A stretch of 64,000 nt of DNA from Umbilicaria muhlenbergii (GCA_000611775.1 KK106985.1:663982-727981), one strand, 5' to 3'. Shown: positions 40,739-53,278, numbered from the stretch's first letter. Notes: generated by a model not told the origin, from the sequence alone. Program-made: numbers and translations.

Positions 40739-42834
40739 AGAAGTGAAGCTCAGAGAAGATAAACTACAATCAATAAAGGCAAGCAAAATATGAATTCAAC
40801 ATATGAGAAAAACATCATTATCAGCATCAGTCAATCAGTATTGCTGTCTGCAGATCAACAAAAAGTTGAATTATGAGATCAACTACAAATACAGTCTGCA
40901 AAGTTAAAAAGAATATACAGTCATCACAAATTCTAAATAGACATTACCTTTGAGCATTAACTTTGAAAATTACTTTTTTAGCATATCATGTTTTTCTTCA
41001 TGTTTGCACAGTGCTCACAATGTATAATATCAGTCTTTGCGGATTAGTAATTCAATTAAAAATATGTAAGAGTATTCAATTATCACAATACCTGCCTTTG
41101 ATAACAACACAATGCAAAGCTGTGATAACATGAGAAGAAAAGTGATGTTATTACTTATATTAAACTTACTACTGTTATGATGACTAAGCAATTTTAACTG
41201 TATATGATTAGTTCAGTGTTCATGTGAGTACCTCAGGGTTGACCTGGTTGATCACTGAATATTAAGTTCATGAAGGGGTTGAACCTGTGAATCAAGTTCT
41301 TGATCATCAACCTGACCTGACTTGACTCAAATGACAGTCTAATTATAATAACAGTAAAACTTATAATAAGTAAACTTTTGCTAAAATTCACTTTTCTGAA
41401 AAAAAAAATCATGATTTGTTGAGTATGAAAGCACTGTATAAGTGTTGAGTTCTGAATATTTAAAGAACTTCAAGATTTTCGCCACTTAAAAATCTACACA
41501 CTTTAATAACTTTTGCACCTCAACAGATATGAAGAAACTTTCAATGCATAAGTTATAAAGAACAGTATTCTCTATTAATGTTAAATTAAAAGTTTCTTCA
41601 TAACTGCTGTTGTTGTTAAGTTATATTTAATTCAAGTTTTCAATAGCGAAAAATCTTTCAAAAAAAGTCACATACTTTGAATAACTATTGCGCTTTTATA
41701 CTTATAATATAACTTTCAGGTTATAAGTTGTAGAGAATAAGCTGTTTAAGAGTTTTCTTATACAAAGTTTCTTTTTATATGTTGTTGTTGTTGAGTTATT
41801 CAAAAAGTCATTAAAAGTCTGTTTATTAATGTTGTGATTTTCACCACTGAAAGTTTAAAATCAATGTAACTTTTTAACAACAACAGTTATAAAAAAACTT
41901 TAAATTATAAAACTGTTTAATAGCTTCTTCTACAACTTATAAACTGAAAGTTATATCATAAGTATAAAAGCGCAATAGTTATTCAATATGCTAATATATT
42001 TATAATTAGCTAAAAGTTTTTTAATTCATAACTATTACAAATTAAAACTTATGAAGAAATCTTTAGTCTGTAAAGTGTACAGAATAAAGAGATCTAAAAC
42101 TTTTCAATAAAAAGTTTTTTATTATTCATGAAGGTAACATATCTCATGGAGTAATGTCTTATGACTCTTTTTTAAACTTCATTTGTAAGCTCAGTTGTTG
42201 ATGATGATTGATCATTTGATCATTTCTGAGAGCGTGGCAGGATGTTCAGCTTTAAAGATTTCATTTTTCATCACATCCTTCAGTCCCTTGTAATATTGCG
42301 CTGTCAAAGCAATATCATCTCAATTTGTATGTGAGGTGAGTCTCTGAAAGTTTACTGCATATGTAGCAGTTGCTCCTTTCTGCTGAATGTTGCAGATCTC
42401 TCACTTTGTCATCTTCTCTTCATTGATTGTTTTAAACATTATTCTTATCTGCTTCTTGAACTCCCTTAGATTGTGAAAGATCTTGTTAGTCAGGTCATCC
42501 TGATCTTCAGTCTTATTATCAAGGTAATCTCAGAGGATAGGTTTAAACCAGTTCAAAGCATCTGACCTCAGGAATGAGGAGGTGAACAACACTTTCTCTG
42601 ATTCTGAAATGAATAGAGTCTTGTTAAATCACAGGTACATGTCAAGCTGAGTGAGAAATGAGTTTAATAATCTTCTCTCATTGAGAAACTTATCTGATAA
42701 CAGGATCTTGACTTGAACTACTTTATTGAAGAAATATTCAGTGACTGATTCTTCTCTGTCAGAGGATTTGAACATCTTAAGACTGATGAGTCAGTTCATT
42801 GCGCAACTGATACCCTGTAAGTTGATGCTCAAAG

Positions 42835-43229
42835 TGTAACAGGTGATGTCATAGTGACTGAAGTAATATTGTTGTTCAATGAACTACAAGGTATGATTCA
42901 ATGAACTAGACAAGATTCAATGAATTATATGATCTTAAGGTTAAGAACCAGTGAGGGAATTAGTAGTCATAAACTTAAGAGATTGCATTTAATACATGAG
43001 TTGAGCATGAGCTCCTAACTATGAATCTACCTGTGATTATATAGACTATAGGAGACTTGCATGCTCAGTGTACTCATCATGCTCATTGCATTAAGCAGGG
43101 TGAGCAACATGATGTAACATTTCATGCTCATCATGCTCATCTAGATGAGCAAGGTGAGCAAGGTGAGCAGTATCACATGTACACTTGCACTGCATACTTT
43201 GCTAATATTATAATGTGAGAGCCTTAACA
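42835..43229 (-). repeat. 5' LTR of gypsy G
   Basis: Partner of 27374-27723, ending with the same GAGCCTTAACA and followed by the ACCTG target duplication. It contains an additional run of CATGCTCAT and GAGCAAGGT words. Confidence 0.87.
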
Positions 43230-43959
43230 ACCTGATGAGTTTCATACATCAGATGCTCACAGTTAAAAGTTTTAATCACAGATAAAAACAAGCTGTTTAT
43301 GTTAAAGCAGTGAATCAACTTCTGCTTTCACATGCAGTGTCATTATAACATGTCAACAGCTTTTCACCTGCAAACTGATGATTAAACAAAGAGGCAGAAT
43401 CAATCCCTGAAGACATATTTACACATATTCATTAATGAGCAGTAAAAGAACTGAGTCAAGCTTTTATTCTGTACAAAGTTCTCATACAACAACTTTATAC
43501 ATGCTGTTACAGAAAAGAGCTCCTTTCAGCTTAACTTAAGATGAGATTCTCAGATGAGCTTAAATAAACTATTTATACAGCACTCACATAAACAAATAAA
43601 ACCTTATGCAGATGCACAGCAGCTTCAAGATTAAATTACAACAACTTAAAAGCAGTTATGACAAGTTAACAAGATGTATATAAATTATTATAATCAACAC
43701 TGAACAGAGATAACATTTAAAGAAGGTGATTTAATACTGATTAATGAAAAAAATGTGTTAATAAACAAGCAGAGGAAGAAACTGCATTGAAAAAAGTTTA
43801 ACTCATTCAAAGTATAATGTGTGATAAGTTGATCATCATACAGACTTAACCTCTCAGAGGATTAAAATATTTATAACATGTTTAACATCACTTTATTAAA
43901 GTCATTTTAAAACACATATTATGTATCTTCTGCATTAGCAGGAAAAGACCTGCTACTTA

Positions 43960-44110
43960 ATTAAAATGATGAGTGAGAAGTTAAAGCAATTGTAAATAAT
44001 TATATTCATGACAATAGACTTCAATACCTCATTAAATGAAAGTTGACAGATTAAATGTGAGATGACACATGAAAATCAACACACTTCATTCATAATATAA
44101 AGACAAAAAT
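43960..44110 (+). pseudogene. Chromodomain remnant at the end of H pol
   Basis: The plus strand reads E.KAIVN..IHDNRLQYLIKW followed by a W..T-type segment, the standard chromodomain pattern of fungal chromoviruses. These domains target integration to heterochromatin in studied relatives. Element I, of the same family, has no recognisable counterpart at this point. Confidence 0.6.
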
Positions 44111-45077
44111 GCAGAAATTTCATGCTGATAATTTTAATAAACTGAAATCTGAGTGAGTTGTATGACATGAATGTAGCTGAAGATCATCTTATTCACATGA
44201 AAATTTTATCAACTTTATTCAATTTAATCTTTTATGATAAAAACTGTGTCTTATAACAAGAATACAGCAGAGGCTATAATAATTATATTACTTTTTACAA
44301 AAAACACTACAAATCACATGTGCATGAAGCAGATGTCAAAATGAGAAAATAATTTCATTATTAATTATTACTTCATCATCTCATATTTTTTTTTACTATT
44401 TAATGAAGCTTTTAACTTCATCTCCTCAACATGATGCTGCTCACAGAGTTTATTATACTCTTGATGATGACAAGATTAATGAGTGTTGAGGATGCAGAGA
44501 GCATGAGTAATGCTTTTTAATAAAATAGCAAGAGCTTAAATGAGCTTCTCAGAATTATTAAATTAACACATGTTGATCTTAAGAAAATTAAAAAACTCAT
44601 GTTAAAGAGCAGCTGCAAGAGGTGCAGAGAATGTTAATAATAATTAATAAAAGACAACAGCTTAAGAATGAATTAATCAGCTGTTAAACATTATACAAAA
44701 TTAACATGTCAATAATATGATAGTATGACAGTATGACAAAATGTTGTATATACAACAGTATGATATTATAACATAATTGTACTAAATAAAACAAAATAAA
44801 AGAGGGTTAAAAAAAGTAAATTTACAGTGTGTTATTATTCCTCCTGTCATCATAAGCATGCACATACAGGACAACAACATCAGATCTTTTAAAAATTAAA
44901 ATAATAATGATTAAAGGCTTCATCATACATTAATCATGAGAATTGCAGAGTGATATGCAACAAGTGCAGACTGAATTAATCTGTGACATGAAGCATTAAT
45001 CAACTTCAGCTCTTTTATAAAAGTCACAGTGAACAGTATTTAACAACATGTGACTGAGATTCTTTTAAATTACACAC

Positions 45078-45348
45078 TGTAAGAGGCGGGGTGTATGACA
45101 GAGCGTTGTAGTGATGTTTGAATGAGGTGTCATAAGCAAAAGTCATGATAAGGTCAATGCAGTGGTTATACATCTTTTATTCAGTGGCAAAACTGATCAC
45201 TGAGGAAGCAGGTTTCTGAACCTCCTTGTGAAGAGTTTTCACTTGATGTCAAGGCGCTAGGCGCTGAGTCATCATATCTATATAATGTCATACTATAGTG
45301 TTGTACTATAGTGTCATACTGTCATACTATTATATGATGGCCCTGACA
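45078..45348 (-). repeat. 3' LTR of gypsy I
   Basis: Starts TGTAAGAGGCGGGGTG and contains the internal direct repeat GGCGCTAGGCGCT. It is followed internally by the complement of a purine tract (CAGCATTCCCCTTCT). Differences from the partner LTR are almost all C/T or G/A, mainly at CpG and at CCA/TGG. Confidence 0.92.
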
Positions 45349-47100
45349 CAGCATTCCCCTTCTCATGACGCTGTCCCCGGAGCCAACTGACCGCTCATAA
45401 ACTTCATTATGACGTCATAACAGTTGAGGTTGTAGGGTGAGCGCGTTGAGCTTGTAGGGTGATTGCGCGGGACTGCACTAAGATAAGGCTGATCACATGC
45501 CTCACTTAATTGTGATGATATCACGCTGGCAGTAAGCTTTCTTCATAACATAAACATCAAAAATCACAATGTTTACTGTAAGTTCAAAACACCCCTTCCC
45601 TTGTGTTTCTTCTTCATCATTTCTATTATGACATGTCATCATACTTCTCATGACTTTTCTGCAGCTCATTGAGTGACCTGATGACTTCATGATGTCATCC
45701 TCATTGCAGAGGTGTTCACCTCATGAAGGGAGCATCATGAAGCTTGCAGCTCACAGCTCAACATTCTTGCAGTGTCATACTTCCTGTTGTACATCATATG
45801 AATGCTAACATGATATATAGGCAATCAATACTTGAACTCTTGAACTCACGGCCGTGAACAACAGTGAAGACCCGCCTTCATCAGGGAAGCCCGTCAATCT
45901 TTGAGCTCAGTGTGATGAGGAGGGCTCTGAGTCAGAGTCAGTGAGTGAAACTGTGATGATTGACACCTCCAGAAAGAGACAGGGAAACAGGGTGATAAAA
46001 CTGACTGTTCAGCACCTGAAGAGGGTCAAGTGTTTACCTCTGAGTGACATCTTCAGCAGTGATTCCTGCTCTGTGTGATGTCATGATGATACCTTGCTGC
46101 CGGCTCATGTGCAGCAGGCTCATCATCATGAGCGTGTGATTTGAGAGAACCTCAGTCACATGCTGTCAGGTACTGCTCACTGTGGCTCTTGCAGAAGAGC
46201 TGAAGTTGATCAGTGCTTCATGTCACAGGTCAATTCAGCCTGCGCTCATTACACATCACTCTGCAACCCTCATGATCAATGCACAGTGAAGCCTCTGATC
46301 ATCACTGCCTCAGCCTCTGAGAGCTCTGATGTTGTTGTTCCACGCGCGCATGCCTATGATGGCAGGAGGGGTGACAGCACACTGTAAGTCTGCCTTTCTT
46401 AATCCCTTTTCATTTTGTTTCATTTAGTACAAATATGATGTACTTGTCATACTTATGACATTTTGTCATACTGTCATACATACAACATTTTGTCATACTG
46501 CTGTACTGTTGCACTGTTGTACTACTGATATGTTAATTGTTGTATAGTGTTTGACGGCTGATCAATTCCTCATGCTGCTGCCTCTTACTGATCACTACTG
46601 ACACCCTTCACGCTTCTTGCAGCTGCTCCTCAACATGAGTTTCTTGACTCCTTTGAGTTGAAATGTGTTAATTCAGTAGTCCTGAGGAGCTCATTCAGGC
46701 TCTTGCTGTCTTGCTGAAAAGCACTGCTCATGCTCTCTGCATCCTCAACGCTCATCAATCTCATCATTGCCAAGAGTATATCAAACTCTGTGAGCAGCGC
46801 TGCGTTGAGGAGATGAAGTCAGAGGCTTCATCAGACAGTGAAGAAGAGTTTGAGATGACAGAAGACAAGTAGATAAATGAAAGTGACTTGACATGATGCT
46901 GATGAGGGGTTGAGCGCAAGATGTTGATCTCAGGTTCACTTTAATCTTCAAACCTGAAATGAAATGCTTCTGTGCTTGAGTGTTCTCTGCAATGTGACAT
47001 GTCTGTGATAATGTAATTCATGCAGTAATCCTATTAAAGATCCTGTCATAATGTTGTAGCATTGTAGCCCCTGTCATACTTGTTGTAAGGCACAGGCTCC
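45349..47100 (+). other. Accessory region of gypsy I with antisense open stretches
   Basis: This is 1.75 kb between pol and the 3' LTR. Most of it (to about 46870) is matched in inverted orientation by H at 53550-54353 and 44350-45077, so it is a family feature and not a one-off insert. The strand opposite to pol has an open stretch at 46160-46387, Cys/His-rich at its start (HCGSC), and further open sequence near 46700-46870 ending in an acidic SDSEEEFEMTEDK tail. The function is unknown. Confidence 0.45.
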
Positions 47101-47153
47101 GCCATAGGAGATCAGGTTAACAAGACTGACAAGGTTTTCAATTCTTAAGACTC

Positions 47154-47807
47154 ATGACTTTTGTGACAGCTTCTCAATCAACCTTGAAGAGTCACGTCTT
47201 AAAGCTCATGACTTTTGTGACAGCTTCTCAATCAACCTTGAAGAGTCACGTCTTAAAGCTCATGACTTTTGTGACAGCTTCTCAATCAACCTTGAAGAGT
47301 CACGTCTTAAAGCTCATGACTTTTGTGACAGCTTCTCAATCAACCTTGAAGAGTCACGTCTTAAAGCTCATGACTTTTGTGACAGCTTCTCAATCAACCT
47401 TGAAGAGTCACGTCTTAAAGCTCATGACTTTTGTGACAGCTTCTCAATCAACCTTGAAGAGTCACGTCTTAAAGCTCATGACTTTTGTGACAGCTTCTCA
47501 ATCAACCTTGAAGAGTCACGTCTTAAAGCTCATGACTTTTGTGACAGCTTCTCAATCAACCTTGAAGAGTCACGTCTTAAAGCTCATGACTTTTGTGACA
47601 GCTTCTCAATCAACCTTGAAGAGTCACGTCTTAAAGCTCATGACTTTTGTGACAGCTTCTCAATCAACCTTGAAGAGTCACATCTTAAGGCTCATGACTT
47701 TTGTGACAGCTTCTCAATCAACCTTGAAGAGTCACATCTTAAGGCTCATGACTTTTGTGACAGCTTCTCAATTAATCTTGAAAAGTCACATCATACAACT
47801 CACCTGA
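47154..47807. repeat. 54 bp minisatellite, about 12 copies
   Basis: About twelve tandem copies of a 54 bp unit beginning TCATGACTTTTGTGACAGC. The first nine or ten are essentially identical and the last two or three drift. On the plus strand it gives an 18-residue repeat (MTFVTASQSTLKSHVLKL). It lies just past the integrase end of gypsy I on the pol-sense (minus) strand. The copies are far more alike than any other paired sequence in the block, so the array expanded or homogenised late. Confidence 0.95.
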
Positions 47808-50800
47808 ATTTCAGTCTTGAAATGACTTCAATAAAGTGATGTTGAATACATTATAGATGTTTCAATCCTCTGAGAGGTCAAGTTCATATGATGACTGACT
47901 TATCACATGTCATATCATGAATGAGCTGAGCTTTTTTCAATGCAGTTTCTTCATCTGCTTGTTCACTGACACATTCTTTTCATTGACCAGTATTAAATCA
48001 CCTTCTTTGAATGTTATCTCTGTTCAGCACTGATTATAATAGTTTGCATACATCTTGTTGACTTGTCATAACTGCTCATGAGCTGTTGCAATTTGATCTT
48101 GAAGCTGCTGTGCATCTGCATAGGGTCTTATTTGTTCATGTGAGTGCTGTATAAATGACTTACTTAGGCTCATCTGAGGGTCTCATTTTAAATTAAGCTG
48201 AAAGGGGCTCTTTCCTGTAGCAGCATGTATGAAGTTGTTGTATGAGAACTTCATGCAGAGTAGAAGCTTCACTCAGTCCTCTTGCTGCTCATTAATGAAT
48301 ATGCATAAATACATCTTCAGGGACTGATTCTGCCTCTCTGTTTGACTGTCAGTTTGCGGGTGGAAAGCTGTTGACATGTTATGATGACACTGCATGTGAA
48401 AGCAGAAGCTGATTTATTGCTCTGATGTAAAAAGCTTGTCTCTGTCTGTGATTAAGACTTCTGACACATCATGATGCTTGATAATGTCCTGAATAAACAC
48501 TTCAATGAAGTCAGCAACTGACATTGTCTTCTGTACAAGAATATAATGAGCCATTTTAATCAACTTATTGACTATGATGAGGATCAAATCTCATGTCATA
48601 CTTTCATATGTGCTGCTCAGTGGCAGGTCCGTAATGAAGTTCATTGTCATCATATGTCATGACACTTTCAGGACTGATAATGAGTTCAATAACTTATATG
48701 ATTTGTGATGAGCTGACTTCACCTTTTGGCATTCAACACAGTCATGACAGTAACATCATATGTCTCTGACAGCATCAGGTCAATCATAAGATCACTGCAT
48801 TAATTCTGCAGTTCTTGACTTCCTGAAATGACCTGCAAAGACATCATCATGAAATCAACTGATCACTGCATTGCAGAGGGCAGGGTTCTGCGGAATGTAG
48901 ACCTTATCATCATAGTATATGACATCCTCAATTTCCTCTCAACGTTTCATTACATCAGGGAGTATTATCATCATATTTGTCATTTCTGACCCGGCCAAGT
49001 TGTTTTTATCCTCAAGAGGGGTAGCTAATCCCTGTCATACTCATCATATCAAACCGTCTTTTGACTGTTCAGTATGAATCATATGTTCAAGTTGTTCAAT
49101 AGACATTCTTGTATAAGCTGTTATCTCCTCACCTAGGGGTGAGTGAGCAGACATGAGCTGAAGCGCTTTAACAGTGTCAGCAGAAGGAGCATTATCCTCA
49201 ATTTAAAGATTAATAAGAACATGACTTGCATCATTGTTCATAATTACAGTGCTTGCTGTGTTATTCTTAATTGAGTGCTGCTCAAGTTCTGCATACTCAG
49301 GTCTTTTCATTCAATCATGACTTGCTTCTTGAGCATATAGGTCACAGACTGCTGGTGTTTCAGTCATATCATCAGCTTCAGTATTCATCATATTGATATA
49401 TTCATCATGACTTGCTTCTCAAGCATGTAGGTCACGGACTGCTGGTGTTTCAATCATGTCATCAGCTTCAGTATTCATCATACTGATATTATTCATTGTG
49501 ACAGATATGACATTCTTTTGTCATAACTTCTGTCATACTGAGCGTCTTGGCTGCAGCATCATTGCAGCAAGTGTGTATAATTTCTTCTGCACTGACTTAT
49601 AGTTCTTGCTTCCTAAATGAAAGGACTGTCACACTATTTCAGTGACAGTCAAGGTACTGACAGCCTTCAGCAGTTCATAATCAGATCATCTTGACAGATC
49701 ATCAGCAGAGTTCTTCTTGCTCTCTTGATATGTGACCTTAAAGTCATACTCAGTGAGCTTTTCAGCTCACTTGAGCTGCCTTCATGTGAGGTTTGAGGTA
49801 GTCATAAACCAAACAAGGTTTGCGTGGTCAGTCAATATGATGATCAGGTGCCTAGCGCCTCAACAGTAGTGTCATCAATGATGCATGACTTTCATGATGA
49901 CAAGGAGCTCTTGCTCACTTGTATCATATCAGGTCTCAGTATCTAGCAGCTTCTTGCTGTAGTAAGCAACTGATAATCAGTGCAATTGACCATCAACCTT
50001 GAAGTGTTGCGTCAAGATTTCATCAATTGTGAATTCAGAGGCGTCCGTTTCAACTCTCATGAGTTTGTTTTCATCAAAATAGCATAATAATGAAGCACTC
50101 ATGAAGGTCTCCTTCAGAGCATTAAACACTTTCAATGTGACTCCTGAGAGTGAAAAAGAGGCAGGTATGACATTTTCTTGTCATAGCTTTCCTCTGACTT
50201 GCAGGTTGCATGCTGAATACTCTGTATTGAATCTTCACAATGAGGTCAGGCTGTTCTGCTTTCTTTTAATAACAGTCTGTTGAGACTGAAGAGGAGAGAG
50301 TGATGTATCCTCAGTCTTCTTTTTATTCTTTCCTGTTTTCAGGAGATTTAACAGTGATGCTGCAATTCATGAATAATCTTTTATAAATCTTCAGAAGAAG
50401 TTGATGAAGTCTAGAAAGATCTGCAATTCATGAATGTTCTCTGAGAGTAATCATTCTTCAACGGCGTGAATCCTTTCTGAACTCATATGTATGCCTTCAG
50501 TATTGATCTTAAACCTCAGGAAGTTCACTTCTGTTGCATTAAAGAAGCATTTGCTGATCTTAAGATGAAGATCATGACATCATAATGCAGTTAATACTTG
50601 TCATACATGCTCCTCATGTTCAGATTCATCTTTGCTGAAGATCAGGATATCATCTAGATAAATCATGCAGATTATATCAAGGAACTCATTAAGAGCCTTA
50701 TCAATGAAGGCCTGAAACATAGCAGGAGCATTTGTGAGACTGAAAGGCATGACAAGATATTTGAACAGGCTGAACCATGTTTGAAATGCTGTTTTTCACT

Positions 50801-53278
50801 CATCTCCGCCCTTGATTCATATTCAATTATATGCATCCTTGCAGTTCAGCTTAGTGAACTTCTTAACTCCTTAAAGATGGTTCAACATATCTGATATGAG
50901 TGATAGGGGATAATGATTCTTAATGATAATGTCATTCAACCGCTTATAGTCAATGATCAGTCACAGGCTTTCATCTGATTTAGGCATGAACATGACAGGT
51001 GAAGCTGCAGGTGATATTAATTTGCAGATTATGCCTGCTTTCATAACATCATCTAAATATACCTTCAGTACATTGAGCTCAGCTGAAGACATTGAGTATA
51101 ACTTTTTAAATGAAGGTTGCTGCTCTGATTTCAAGTTAATGACATGATCATGTGAACTTCTCTCAGGCAGAGACTGCTTCTCAGCTGCCTGAAATATGTC
51201 TGTGTACTCATGATATTCAGGTGATAATGTGTCATACACATTCTTACCTCTGTCATACTGTAATGAGTTCATCTGGAGGGTATATTTTTTCATATCAGCC
51301 ACTAGGTCCGCCGGCCCTATAAAGCAGTCAGTAATGATGAGGTTGTTCATATGTAGAACATTCTTCAACACCTTCTTTTCATCAGTGATGAATATACAGT
51401 GTGTGATAGTATGTTTTGACTTTCTTCATAGGAATTTACCTGTATCATAGTAGTGATTTGAGTTTGCATGAACTAGAAATGATAGCCTGAGGACAAAAGG
51501 AGCTGATGTGTTGTCTTGTGTGATAAAAAAATGATTGCTATAATGATAAGGTTGACTGTCAGTGTTGTATGCTGTAATCATCAGTATGACAGACTCTGAT
51601 AGCTCAATCACATTACCTCATGCATTGCCTTGAGCCTCATAGGATTCAGTAAATAGGAACAGCTTATTGACAACATCTCATGTGATTGTATTGCCCTGAC
51701 TGCCATTGTTGATAATATATGAATATTGTGAAGATTTGCTCATCATATCACTCATTGTCATTATGTGCAGTTCCACCTCTAGTTGCCCTGATATCAGATG
51801 TGAGATATCATCAATAATCAGTAATGAGGCAAACTGAAGGTGATCTGTGAGTCATTTATTCACATTGACTGCAGTGAAGACGGCTGTAGATCATTCAGTC
51901 ATACAATCATTTGTTCAGTGACTGATGACTTCACATTTAATGCAGAGACCTGCTGACCTTCATGCATTCACTTCATTCCTTGAGATGAAGTCTCCTTGTT
52001 GACGTGAGGGGGTTGTGAATGTTCATGTCATCATTGTAGTTGCTCCTTCAGTGATTGATATATGATTGAGATTCTGGCTCTGATTGCAGTCACTTTCATG
52101 ATAGAAACCTCATGAGTTGTTTTCTCTTTCACAGCTGAATTGAGTGAATTGAGTGCAGATTGTTTATTGTTCAGTGAAGGATTCTTTTCTGTCATAGTAT
52201 GATGTCTGTGTTGTACTTTTGTTGTTGTTGTCAATTTTGCTTTGATGATCTTTTTTGGTGTCTGAGCGGCTTCAGAACGGTTCATGATTGATGATGATGT
52301 CAAGATGTGCTGAAATTTCCTGCACTGACTGTCTTGCAACCTGCGTCAGATCTCAACGTCATAATTCAGTCAGGACATGATGAGGAAGCCTTGATCATCA
52401 GCAGTCTTGAATGAGCATCTCACTGATCTCTTTGTGTGAGGTTGAAAGGAAGCAGTAGAGTTCTGATAATCTGTCATATCAGGAGGTGATTGTATCATGG
52501 CTGTGAGATTCAACTGCATTGAAGGTGATGATATTTCATTTGTTCATGTCTTCATCAAGGGATAGGTTCTTCTCTAGAACCTTTAAAAAGTTGTTATAAA
52601 TGACTCAGGTGTGATCATGCTGCTCTTTTTGCTTCTGTCAGTCACTCATGACTGTTTTCTCAAGGTAGATGCCTGCTCAGATGATGAAATCTCATTTAAT
52701 AGGGAATTGCTCTGACATCAGCTCCTGATTTTGATTGATTTCATTCAGGTATTCTTGAAGTTTTCATCTCATGACTTTGACGCCTCCTGCATAGAGATGA
52801 GGCTCTCATGGCTTTATAAGGCGTCAAAAAGGGGGAGGTGTGATGTCTGTCATAACTTGATGTTGTAATTCATGTGATGAACTTGTGTCATTTCCTGAGT
52901 TTGTCATAGTTGAAGGACCTTCTTGCAGGTGTTGATTGAGCTCTCAGAGCTCCCTTTTATTGTTTTTAAACTCAATTTCTTGTCATACATGTCATAACTG
53001 TAATCACTGACGCTTGATGACCTCCTGATTATGAGCAGTGACTGCCTCAAGGTCTTTAATGATGTCATCAGAGTTGCCTGCAGCAATATGTTCATCATCA
53101 TCAATGATGTCAGAAGTAGGGGTATTAATGACTGATAATGTAGACCTGTTAATCAAAGGGCCTGCCTCAGCTTGATTGTTGACTGTTTCACTGACCTGAC
53201 AAGATCAAAGTGTTGATGTCATCATGTCTTATTTGCTTTCAACGTGACTGTTCGCCTGAAGGTACTGAGTGATCAGTA

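Larger units (their letters stand above)
33773..41341 (+). mobile_element. C: hAT-superfamily DNA transposon, 7.6 kb
   Basis: The termini are TAGGCTGTCAT and the complement-matching ATGACAGTCTA, a short inverted repeat with one mismatch. Flanks GTTATAAT (33765-33772) and ATTATAAT (41342-41349) form an 8 bp target duplication with one G-to-A difference. Eight-base duplications and TAG..CTA ends are typical of hAT. The uninterrupted target sequence is seen in R2. The element encodes a decayed transposase and shares its left 1.15 kb with D. It is the innermost layer of the nest (H > F > G > R3 > C). Confidence 0.88.
33564..42137 (+). repeat. R3: R-family repeat split by hAT C
   Basis: The two parts, 33564-33772 and 41342-42137, rejoin precisely across the hAT element. 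The order matches R2 and the reverse of R1, including the AAATCTTGAGCGGAACATC block before the break and ACAGTAAAACTTATAATAAG after it. The internal inverted repeat is present up to about 41985. The right end then follows R1 instead of R2 and stops at a junction with gypsy G gag. Confidence 0.75.
27374..43229 (-). mobile_element. G: Ty3/gypsy fossil inside the F LTR, containing R2, A', R3 and hAT C
   Basis: LTRs at 27374-27723 (350 bp) and 42835-43229 (395 bp) and a perfect ACCTG target duplication (27369-27373 and 43230-43234) bound the element. On the minus strand, gag lies at 42830-42138 (a clear Retrotrans_gag-like region with WDDIALTAQYYKGLKD). The insertion cluster follows, then protease at about 31850-31100, RT at about 31000-30300, RNase H at about 30250-29800, integrase finger at 29637-29368 and core at 29286-29053 (YEYFIPYKESSSTEEL), and the integrase C-terminus to about 28460. 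A 0.6 kb post-pol region then precedes the 3' LTR. It has tens of breaks. Confidence 0.87.
20106..43261 (-). mobile_element. F: Ty3/gypsy chromovirus fossil with both LTRs, its 5' LTR split by G
   Basis: The LTRs are each 455 bp: 20106-20560 and, split by G, 26946-27373 plus 43235-43261. A perfect GTTAA target duplication (20101-20105 and 43262-43266) proves the boundaries. On the minus strand, gag lies at about 26870-26000, a CX2CX4HX4C knuckle near 25980-25935, protease/RT at about 25450-24500, RNase H at about 24500-23800, integrase at about 23700-22550, and a GPY-like segment with chromodomain remnant near 22550-22230. A 1.6 kb accessory region follows, then the 3' LTR at 20106. It has tens of breaks. 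It is inserted in the integrase of H. Confidence 0.88.

Noticed and set aside
47154-47807. A 217-residue open frame of 18-residue repeats as a secreted or structural repeat protein
   Set aside because: It lies on the strand opposite to pol within a broken gypsy and is simply the 54 bp minisatellite read in an open frame.
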